NCBI GenBank assembly: GCA_963779765.1
Contig: CAVZZP010000001.1
Location: 1,054,001-1,118,000 of the forward strand
Length of the DNA: 64,000 bases
Source of the DNA: Silicimonas sp963779765
GTDB taxonomy: Bacteria; Pseudomonadota; Alphaproteobacteria; Rhodobacterales; Rhodobacteraceae
Reading direction: 5' to 3'
In this document: piece by piece, positions 27,228 through 34,940 of the stretch
Position numbering within the stretch: position 1 is the stretch's first letter
How the letters are laid out: every line of letters starts with the position of its first letter
Notes under the pieces: generated by a model
What the model was told of the DNA's origin: nothing
The model's input: the letters and a program-made list of their open reading frames with translations, nothing else
The model's database searches: none
Position numbers and translations under genes: made by a program

Positions 27228-28383
27228 ATGGATGTGACGCGGAAGATCGAGTCGTTCCCAAGACAGACGCCGCCCGATCACGAGGGCACCCTGACGAACC
27301 CTCGGCGTCTGGCGGCCTTGACCGCGACGGGCCTGCTCGACACCGGCCACGAAGACGCCTTCGACCGGGCAGTGCGCCTGGCCACGCGTCTGATCGGCGC
27401 GCCGGTCGGCCTTCTGTCCCTCGTCGACGGTCGGCGCCAGTTCTTCAAGGCCCACACGGGACTGCCCGTCGAAGCCGCGGCTCGGCGCGAGTCGGACCTC
27501 AGCCATTCCTTCTGCCAGTATGTGGTCACCACCGACCGGCCCCTCGCCGTCGCCGACGCGCGAAAGCACGAGCTTCTGCGACATAATCTTGCCGTTCCCG
27601 ACCTGGGCGTGATCGCCTATCTCGGCGTCCCCGTTCATGCGCCCGACGGCGAGACCCTGGGATCCTTTTGCGCCATCGACACCAAGCCCCGCGACTGGAC
27701 CGACGGCGACCTCGAGGCGCTGGCGGATGTGGCCGCCTTCCTTGAAGACGTGATCGCCCTGCGGGAAGCGGCACGAGTGCGTCAGATCCTCGTCATGGAA
27801 CTGAACCACCGCGTGAAGAACATCTTCTCGATGGTCGGAGGCATGATCGGCCTTTCTTCGCGGACCGCTGGCACGGCCACCGAATTGGCTTCTTCTCTGC
27901 GCAGCCGTCTGGTCGCACTGTCGAAGGCACACGATCTTGTGCTGTCGTCGGGCGGCGACGGTTACGGCTCGGCGGCGACGCTTCAGACCATCGTGGCCAC
28001 CCTGATCGAGCCCCATCAGAAGACCGAGAGCGCCCAGTGCGTGATCGAAGGCCCCGCCATCCATCTTGGGGGATCGGGCACAACCAACCTCGCGCTGGCA
28101 TTGCACGAGATGGCGACGAACGCCGCCAAGTACGGCGCGCTAGGCGACCCCGAGGGAACATTGCGCGTGTGCTGGACGGTCGAAGACGAGACTTCTGACC
28201 CTGACGTGGACCGAAGAGACGACGGCCTCCGCTCCCGACGACGACTTCGAGGAAGGCTTTGGATCGACCCTGATCGACACGGTCGTGCGCGGAAGCCTCG
28301 GCGGCGACGTCCGGCTCGAGAGAAAGCCGGACGGCTACGTCTACACCCTCCGTCTTCCTATGGCATCGCTGACCGAAGTCTGA
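27228..28383 (+). CDS. GAF-domain HWE histidine kinase, frame broken near the 3' end
   Basis: The product has an N-terminal GAF domain (about residues 20-180, with SHSFCQYVV and GVIAYLGVPVHAP) and a HWE-type kinase core: the phospho-acceptor region ELNHRVKNIFSMVGG near residue 190 and the ATP-domain motif HEMATNAAKYGALG near residue 292. The frame as given runs on to 28415 in the wrong register. Dropping one T of the pair at 28193-28194 restores WTEE and the normal ending (GYVYTLRLPMASLTEV) with stop at 28381-28383, 384 residues. There is no membrane helix, so it is a cytoplasmic sensor. No response regulator is next to it. Confidence 0.85.
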
Positions 28384-28396
28384 ACGTGCACGCAGG

Positions 28397-30506
28397 CTAT
28401 CTGAACGACGTGTAGGGAATATACCGGACCGGATTGCCCGGCTCGATCTCCTGTGCGTCGTCGCCGATCTCGACCAACCCGTCGGCCCAGGCAAGTCCCG
28501 AGATGCGACCGGACCCCTCGCTCTTGAACACCTCGACGGGATCCGTCCGGCGTCATCCGCGCCCGCAGGTATTCGCGCCGCCCGGGCTTCTTTCGCTTGG
28601 AAAAGGCGGCCGGGACGGAGAACCCCTGCGGGATCCGCCAGCCTTCCCCGCCCATCAGCGCGAAGGCCGGCCGCGCGAAGATCAGCGTGCAGACAAGCGC
28701 CGCCACAGGATTGCCGGGAAGCCCGAAGACCGGAACCCCCTTCCACATCCCCAGCGCCAGCGGACGCCCCGGCTTCAGCGCGATGCGCCAGTCGGCCCGC
28801 GTCCCGGTCTCGCCGAGAAGCGCCGACACATGATCCTCGTCGCCTGCCGAGGCCCCGCCCGAGGTGAGGATGGCATCCGCCGTCTGCGCGCCTGCGTCCA
28901 GCGCGGTGCGCAGGCGGTCCCGGTCGTCGGGCACATGGCCCAGGTCCACCGCCTCTATCCGCCAGTCGCGCAGAAGCGCCAGAAGCATCGGCCGGTTCGC
29001 GTCATAGGTTCGCGCCGGATCGGGCGTACCCCCGCTCGCCACGATCTCGCTGCCCGTCGACAGGACGCCGACGCGAAGCGGACGGTATACCTCGACCTCG
29101 GTCACACCCGTCGCGGCGAGCAGCGCAAGCTCGGGAGGACCGAGGCGCGCACCCGAGGCCAGCATCTCGCCTCCCTGGTCCACATCCTCGCCCGCGCGCC
29201 GTGTGTTCGCGCCAGGCTTCACCTTGCCGCGGAAGGCGACCTGCTGCCCGTCGGTCGCGGTATCCTCTTCCAGAACAACCGTGTCGACACCTGGTGGCAG
29301 AAGCGCCCCCGTCAGGATGCGAATGGCACGTCCCTCCGGCAAGCGACCGTCGTAGGGCGCGCCAGCGGCGGCACGACCCTCGACCAAGGGCAGGGTGACG
29401 TCGCCGGGCCCCAGGGCCCGATGGGCGAACCCGTACCCATCGACCGCCGAGTTCGCTGCCGGCGGGTTCGCCCGCCGCGCGACGGCGGACCGGGCGAGGA
29501 CCCGCCCCTCGGACGCGTCCAGCGGACGAACTTCGACGCCCACAACCGGATGCAATCGCGCCCGCAGCCGATCCAAGGCCTCATCGACGGGCGTCCAGTC
29601 CACGCCGGGCGGCAGCGCGAAGCAGTCGTCCCGGAGGGGAGGCGGTTTGAGTGACGACGCCTTCGGCAGCGCGTCGCGCAGTTTCTGCTCGTGGCCGATG
29701 CCCAGGATCCAGCCTTCTTCCGGTGCCTGCACGTCCAGCATCTCGGACAGAACATCTTCGGATAGCCGCGACACGGCCCGCGCAAGATGACGGACCTGCG
29801 CCCGGTCCCTGATTTCACTGCCCTCGAACGTCAGTGCCTTGCCCAGAAGTGACGGCCAGACCTCCACGAAGGCAACCGGCCGATCAAGCGGTTCGAACGG
29901 CCAAACAGCGATATCGTCCGGAAACTGCGCCCTCAATCGAGACAGAGACGCCATCCCCGTCATCGCCTGCCCGCCCACGGCACCGGCACCGCCCATCTGC
30001 CATAGCGTGAACGCTCCTGCCGCGTGTAACTCGGCTTCGCGCCGTTCCGGCAAAGCGTGATCGCGGCGTTCCGTTCCCTTGTGAGGCAGGCCCTCGACCC
30101 CTGTCCCCGTTCCGTCGAACCAGAACGGGCCGACACCCGGAAAGAGAGCGTTCAGACGTCCGGCAAGCGCGAAGCGATCGTTGCCCTCAGGTCCGTCTTT
30201 CAGGTTCGCGGCGAACCAGTCCCACAGCGCCAGGGGATCCGGACGGCCGACCACCGCTTTCGCGAAGCCCTTGGGATAGCCGAAGGGAAAATCGAATCCG
30301 ATCAACAGCCGCCGTCCCGCCGTGCGCTCGGCCACGATGAGGTCCGCGATGCGCGCCTCGGCGACCTGACGGTTCCGCAGATACTCGGGCTCCGCCTCAA
30401 CGCCACCCAGAACGGCGCCGAGCCAGATCGCGTCCTTCCTGGGCAGGCGCCCCGTATCCTTGCCCGACGCCCAGTCGACCATTGCCACGCTGTCCCAGCG
30501 CATCAC
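28397..30506 (-). CDS. moeA: Molybdopterin molybdotransferase with extra N-terminal domain, frame broken
   Basis: MoeA inserts molybdate into adenylylated molybdopterin. The MoeA part begins near residue 290 (LRDDCFALPPGVDW), with ANSAVDGYGFA, the TGSEIV and TSGGASAGDEDHV motifs, and GLPGNPVAALV. Before it is a domain of about 280 residues (VDWASGKDTG, GFDFPFGYP, VAFVEVWPSLLG) that is not part of standard MoeA and faintly resembles RNase H-like DUF429 proteins. One added base near 28538-28541 changes the frame; without it the gene ends at 28397 and has 702 residues. It overlaps mobB by four bases. Confidence 0.88.
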
Positions 30507-30997
30507 ACGCCCAGCTCCGCCGCGATGAAATCCGCGATGCCCCGCGTGTCGTCGAGGTGAAACGTCGGCCGACCCTCTGCCTGCGCGTTGCTGTCGGACG
30601 CGATAGCCCGGATCGTCGGGTCGTCAGCGGCGATCAGGGGGCTTCCGGTCGCTGCGCGGTGCGCTTCGATCTTCGGATGGCGGTCGCGCTTGAAGCCCTC
30701 GACCAGCACGAGGTCGACGGGCGACAGCCGCCCGAGAAGATCGTCCAGCGTCGGCTCGTCGTCGCCCCGCAACTCGTGCATCAGCGCCCACCTGTTCCGG
30801 CTGGACAATAACACCTCTGTCGCGCCCGCCACGCGATGGCGGTGACTGTCCTTGCCCTCGTGGTCCACGTCGAAGCTGTGGTGCGCGTGCTTTATCGTCG
30901 ATACCGTCAGGCCGCGCGCGCGGAACTCGGTCACCAGACGCTCGACCAGCCCGGTCTTCCCGGAATTCTTCCATCCCGCCACGCCCCAGACCTTCAT
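30503..30997 (-). CDS. mobB: Molybdopterin-guanine dinucleotide biosynthesis protein B
   Basis: MobB is a GTP-binding accessory protein that supports MobA. The 164-residue product has the P-loop GWKNSGKTGLVERLV at the N terminus, the conserved IKHAHHSFDVDHEGKDS and LVLVEGFKRDRHPKIE. It overlaps mobA and moeA by four bases on either side, so the three are translationally coupled. Confidence 0.95.
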   Translation of the reverse strand: MKVWGVAGWKNSGKTGLVERLVTEFRARGLTVSTIKHAHHSFDVDHEGKDSHRHRVAGATEVLLSSRNRWALMHELRGDDEPTLDDLLGRLSPVDLVLVEGFKRDRHPKIEAHRAATGSPLIAADDPTIRAIASDSNAQAEGRPTFHLDDTRGIADFIAAELGV

Positions 30998-31596
30998 GCG
31001 CCCTCCAGCAGGCGCTCCGCCTCGGCGAGATCCTCAGGCGTATTGACGTTGAAGAAGGGGTCGAAGCGATCCACTTCGAATTCCGCAGACGCCGTGCCAT
31101 GCCGATCCGTCCACAGCACGACCTTGCGCACGCCATCGCCCAGAGCGCCTCTCAGGTCGTCGCGCAACGCGACGGGCCAGAGACCGAAGGTCGGATGGCG
31201 GCCGTTCTCGGTCTTCGCAAGTGCTATCGGCTTGCCCTCGCGCTCGGCCGCGAGAAGAAGCCGCGGCACCAGATCGGCCGGCAGGAACGGCGTATCGGCG
31301 GCGGCGGTGACGATGTGGGTTGCCCCCTGCCCGGCCGCCCAGTCGAGCCCCGCCAGCACACCGGCCAGCGGTCCGGCATATCCCTCGACGCTGTCGGAGA
31401 GGACTGGCAGGTCCAGATCGGCGAAGCGCGACGGATCGCCGTTCGCGTTCAGCGCCAAACCCGTTACCTGTGGACCAAGCCGGTCGATGACGTGCGACAG
31501 GATCGTTCCGGCGCCCAGAGGCAACAGGCCCTTGTCGCCCCCGCCCATCCGCGTCGCGAGACCGCCCGCCAGGATCACGCCCAGGGGCGCCGTCAC
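30994..31596 (-). CDS. mobA: Molybdenum cofactor guanylyltransferase
   Basis: MobA transfers GMP to Mo-molybdopterin to make the guanine dinucleotide cofactor used by enzymes such as formate dehydrogenase. The product is 200 residues from the GTG at 31596; motifs are LAGGLATRMGGGDKGLLPLG at the N terminus and AAADTPFLPADLV in the middle. The start overlaps the stop of the gene before by four bases, which supports GTG over the longer open frame. Confidence 0.95.
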   Translation of the reverse strand: MTAPLGVILAGGLATRMGGGDKGLLPLGAGTILSHVIDRLGPQVTGLALNANGDPSRFADLDLPVLSDSVEGYAGPLAGVLAGLDWAAGQGATHIVTAAADTPFLPADLVPRLLLAAEREGKPIALAKTENGRHPTFGLWPVALRDDLRGALGDGVRKVVLWTDRHGTASAEFEVDRFDPFFNVNTPEDLAEAERLLEGA

Positions 31597-32129
31597 GCCG
31601 ACCTCCAACCCGCGATGCGCGCCCGGAAAGCCCGCGCGTCGATGCCGTCGGGCAAGGCTGCGTCGGGGATCGCCACCATCGAGATGCCGGAGCGGAAGAC
31701 CGTTCCGCCCCGTACGGCGGCCACGGCGTCGACTGCGGCCCAGGTCAGGTCGCGCCGCGATACACGATCGGTGAGGGTGATACCTTCGGGTCCGAACACC
31801 GCCTCGGTTTCTCCCGCCGCGTCCCAGTGCCGACCGATGACGTCCCAGAAGCGCGCCATTCGGGTACGCTGGAAATAGACGAAGACAGCCAGAAGGATCC
31901 CCGCGCCCGCAAGCCCCGCCGCGACGTGATACGGCGTCAGCCCCCAAAGCGTGACCGCCCCGGCCAGCATCCCGATGCCGGCCCAGACCACGGCCCAGAA
32001 CAACGCACGCTGGATGAACGGCGTGGGCGGCACGACGCTTTGCCACCAGCCCGTCATGGCGCGGCGCCAGAGCGCGCGGTCATAGGCGAACGTCACACGT
32101 ACGGTCCGGTCGACGGCGTCGTCCCTCAA
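31593..32129 (-). CDS. YcxB-like membrane protein
   Basis: The product has a short N-terminal strand region (RVTFAYDRALWRR), two hydrophobic helices (about residues 35-75) and a C-terminal domain of the YcxB type with ITLTDRVSRRDLTWAAVDAV. Its function is unknown. A TTG at 32129, behind GGGAGAGGA and overlapping the fdhD stop codon, is the likely start and gives 178 residues; an ATG at 32057 is the alternative. It is embedded between fdhD and mobA with overlaps on both sides, so it is part of the molybdenum operon. Confidence 0.65.
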   Translation of the reverse strand: MRDDAVDRTVRVTFAYDRALWRRAMTGWWQSVVPPTPFIQRALFWAVVWAGIGMLAGAVTLWGLTPYHVAAGLAGAGILLAVFVYFQRTRMARFWDVIGRHWDAAGETEAVFGPEGITLTDRVSRRDLTWAAVDAVAAVRGGTVFRSGISMVAIPDAALPDGIDARAFRARIAGWRSA

Positions 32130-33007
32130 GTGTCCTCTCCCTTGCGCCCGTGCTTTCGGTCCTCGGCCTTGACGTGTGCCGGGTCCGCATCGCGGATCAG
32201 CCGGTCCTCGCCCGCCAGGCAGGTGAACCTGTTGCCCCGCATCCGCCCGATCAGCGTCAAACCCACCTGCCGGGCGATGTCGACCCCCCACGCGGTGAAT
32301 CCCGAGCGCGAGACCAGCACGGGAATCCCCATGTGCGCGCACTTGATGACCATCTCCGAGGTCAGCCGCCCGGTGGTGTAAAGGATCTTGTCCGCTCCCC
32401 CGACGCCTTCGGACAGCATCCAGCCAGCGATCTTGTCCACTGCGTTGTGACGCCCCACGTCCTCCATGTAGACCAGCGGGCGATCCATCTCGCACAGGAC
32501 CGTCCCGTGGATCGCCCCCGCCTCAAGATAAAGCGAGGGTGTCGTGTTGATCGTCTTTGCGAGGGCATAGAGCCACGACGTCCGCACCGGGACTTCGGGC
32601 AACGTCAGTTCCTCGAGACCTTCCATCATGTCACCAAAGACCGTACCCACGGCGCAGCCCGAGGTGCGCGTCTTCTTCTTCAGCTTCTCCTCATAGGTCG
32701 TGGCCCCATCGGTTCGCACCACGACGGTCTCGAGCTCTTCGTCGAAATCGACGCCCTTCACCGTCTCGCCGTCGCGCAACATGCCCTGGTTCCGCAGGAA
32801 GCCAAGCGCCAGGTACTCCGGAAAATCCCCTATCGTCATGGCCGTGACGATCTCCTGCCCGTTGAGGAAGATCGTCAGCGGACGCTCCTCGACGACCTGG
32901 ATCGTCTGCCGCGCGCCTGCTTCGTCGACACCGTCGACCGTCCGGGTCAGACCGGCGCGCGCCGGGTCCGGCGCGATGAGGAATTGATGGGGGTCATCAC
33001 GACCCAT
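32126..33007 (-). CDS. fdhD: Formate dehydrogenase accessory sulfurtransferase
   Basis: FdhD passes sulfur from a cysteine desulfurase to the bis-MGD cofactor, which activates formate dehydrogenase. The product is 293 residues from the ATG at 33007. The catalytic loop reads TSGCAVGT near residue 120, with one cysteine where E. coli has a CxxC pair; YMEDVGRHNAVDKI and YTTGRLTSEMV further downstream are typical. It is the first gene of the fdhD to moeA operon. No formate dehydrogenase structural gene is in the window. Confidence 0.95.
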   Translation of the reverse strand: MGRDDPHQFLIAPDPARAGLTRTVDGVDEAGARQTIQVVEERPLTIFLNGQEIVTAMTIGDFPEYLALGFLRNQGMLRDGETVKGVDFDEELETVVVRTDGATTYEEKLKKKTRTSGCAVGTVFGDMMEGLEELTLPEVPVRTSWLYALAKTINTTPSLYLEAGAIHGTVLCEMDRPLVYMEDVGRHNAVDKIAGWMLSEGVGGADKILYTTGRLTSEMVIKCAHMGIPVLVSRSGFTAWGVDIARQVGLTLIGRMRGNRFTCLAGEDRLIRDADPAHVKAEDRKHGRKGEDT

Positions 33008-33061
33008 GATTTGCCGTCCGTTGTCCGGTGAGGTATCGCGTCCCGAGACTAAGGGCAGGCC

Positions 33062-33763
33062 ATGACCTCCACCACCCGAAAATCCGCTTTCGTCCGGGGC
33101 ACGCTCGACAGCGTGCCCTTCCTCGTCGTGGGCGTTCCTTTCGCCGTTCTCTTCGGCGTCGTCGCGACCGAGGCCGGGCTCGACGTGGCGCAGGTCCTTG
33201 GCATGTCGATCCTCGTGATCGCCGGCGCGTCGCAGTTTACCGCGGTGCAACTCATGTCGGACAATGCGCCCGTCTGGACGGTGCTGGCTGCAGCCCTTGC
33301 CGTGAACCTGCGGATGGCGATGTATTCGGCCAGCCTTCAGCCCCACCTCGGCGCGGCGCATTTCTGGCAGCGTGCGCTGGTCTCTTACCTCAACGTCGAC
33401 GGAAGTTACGCACTGTCGATCCAGGAATACGAGGCACGGCCCGCGATGACCCTGGGCGACAAGCTGGGCTATTTCTTCGGCACGATGGTCCTGATGACAC
33501 CCTTGTGGTTCGCCGGGTCATGGGTCGGCGCGGTCGCGGGACAGGCCTTGCCCGAAAGCCTCGCCATGGACTTCGCCATGCCGATCCTGTTCCTCGCGCT
33601 CGTCGGCCCGATGCTGAGGACGCTCGCGCACCTGGGCGCTGCGGTCACATCCGTGTTGGCCGCGATGCTGCTGTCCTTCATGCCGCAGGGCACGGGAATC
33701 CTCCTCGCCGGCCTCGTCGCGATGGCCGTCGGCGCCGAGATCGAGCGGAGGATGAAACGGTGA
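33062..33763 (+). CDS. azlC: AzlC-family transporter large subunit
   Basis: AzlC with AzlD exports branched-chain amino acids in Bacillus and relatives. The 233-residue product has about six to seven membrane helices and the family features VPFAVLFGVVATEAGLD, GASQFTAVQLM and the NLRMAMYSASLQP segment. It is divergent from fdhD across a 54-base gap and overlaps azlD by four bases. Confidence 0.88.
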   Translation: MTSTTRKSAFVRGTLDSVPFLVVGVPFAVLFGVVATEAGLDVAQVLGMSILVIAGASQFTAVQLMSDNAPVWTVLAAALAVNLRMAMYSASLQPHLGAAHFWQRALVSYLNVDGSYALSIQEYEARPAMTLGDKLGYFFGTMVLMTPLWFAGSWVGAVAGQALPESLAMDFAMPILFLALVGPMLRTLAHLGAAVTSVLAAMLLSFMPQGTGILLAGLVAMAVGAEIERRMKR

Positions 33764-34086
33764 GCTATTCCGACGCGACCGTCTGGACCATCATCGCGAT
33801 CATGGGGATCGGGACCTACCTGATCCGCTTCTCGTTCCTCGGGCTGATCGGCAACCGGCGGATGCCGGAATGGGTGCTGCGCCACCTCCGCTATACCCCC
33901 GTCGCCGTCCTGCCCGGCCTCGTCGCGCCCCTCGTCGTCTGGCCGGACGCGACCGGAGGCTCGCCGGATCCGGCACGCATGGCGGCGGCCCTCGTGACCC
34001 TCGCGGTAGCCTGGTGGCGCTCGTCGATGCTTCAGGGCGCGATTGCGGGCGCAGCGACGCTGGGCCTTCTGCTCTGGATCAGTTGA
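33760..34086 (+). CDS. azlD: AzlD-family transporter small subunit
   Basis: The product is 108 residues from a GTG at 33760 that overlaps the azlC stop codon. It has the family form: four hydrophobic segments and the GIGTYLIRFSF and LRYTPVAVLPGLVAP motifs. It forms a two-component exporter with AzlC. The 3' end overlaps that of the convergent lipoprotein gene by eight bases. Confidence 0.85.
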   Translation: MSYSDATVWTIIAIMGIGTYLIRFSFLGLIGNRRMPEWVLRHLRYTPVAVLPGLVAPLVVWPDATGGSPDPARMAAALVTLAVAWWRSSMLQGAIAGAATLGLLLWIS

Positions 34087-34700
34087 AGCCGAAACCTGCG
34101 ACGAGAAGGACATTGTGGTTCTTGTCGGCATCGTCGTCGGTGATCTCGCGCGTCGTGGCGCCCGGCAGAGCACCGAAGCTCTGCATCAGCGACTTCGGAT
34201 AGTATCCGACACGAACGGACCCGAAGCCCTTCACCTCGTTCAGGATGCGCGAGATCGAAAGCGCGCATTGCGCCTTCGGTACGGCGCCATAGCCTTTAGC
34301 CAAGGCTGCGATCAGCCGTGCCTCGTCTGCAGTGACCGGCAGCTTCTGCTCGATCACCTTGTGCGTCTCTCGCGCGTGATAGTCGATATAGACCGCCAGC
34401 GCGCGGTCCGTCATGCCGTAAACCACGTCGTTGCGTTCGGGTGCGAAGGGCAGCTTGAAGCTTCCGGCGGGGTCGAAAAGGATCCGCTCGCCCGGCGAGG
34501 CGATAAGCAAGACCCGAGTGAACACCCGAACCATTGCGCAGGCCGACGACCGTATAAAGCGTCAGCTCCGCAGGGCCCCGATAGTCATAGGCGAACTTCC
34601 GGACTTCGGAATCGGGAGCCCAGACCGGTTCGGCGGGGCCGCCGCATCCCGCGAGCGCCGCGAGGCACATCAGGATCGCGACGAGCCTCGGCGCGATCAT
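34079..34700 (-). CDS. Putative lipoprotein of unknown function, frame broken
   Basis: The start MIAPRLVAILMCLAALAGC gives a lipobox (LAGC), so the protein is probably attached to a membrane on the periplasmic side. After the frame break it reads SPGERILFDPAGSFKLP, ERNDVVYGMTDRALAVYIDY and GAVPKAQCALSISRIL, a pattern found in conserved Rhodobacteraceae proteins of unknown role that may be cysteine-peptidase-like, based on the HSG and the later Cys. An added A at 34509-34510 splits the gene; the repaired product has about 206 residues. It lies three bases after the oxidase subunit gene. Confidence 0.7.
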
Positions 34701-34702
34701 CG

Positions 34703-34837
34703 TCAGGAATTGAAGATCGCGAGGAAAATAAGGATCAGGATCGACAGGATGGCGACGTTCTTCGACCAGCGCACGAAGCCCTCGAAGGTCTTCTCATGCG
34801 TGCTGATGTCCATTTCGCCGTGCTTGTGCTCAGCCAT
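34703..34837 (-). CDS. aa3-type cytochrome c oxidase subunit IV
   Basis: This 44-residue protein begins MAEHKHGEMDISTHEKTFEG and continues FVRWSKNVAILSILILIFLA. The N-terminal HGxMDI and TFxGFVRW motifs and the single membrane helix are those of the small bacterial aa3 oxidase subunit IV. The ATG has a GGAG site eight bases ahead. It is not next to the main oxidase genes, which is usual for this subunit. Confidence 0.85.
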   Translation of the reverse strand: MAEHKHGEMDISTHEKTFEGFVRWSKNVAILSILILIFLAIFNS

Positions 34838-34940
34838 CTTGGGCTCCCCGAAAACCGTTCCGCGCCTGACTAGCTCAGGACGCGGGCGATGTCACCACCC
34901 GAGGCTCGGCGCGCTTTGACGCAGAGCCCCGAGCGATGCC

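Noticed and set aside
28384..28415. Extended C terminus of the HWE kinase
   Set aside because: The conserved ending is in another frame and stops at 28383; the extension results from the added base.
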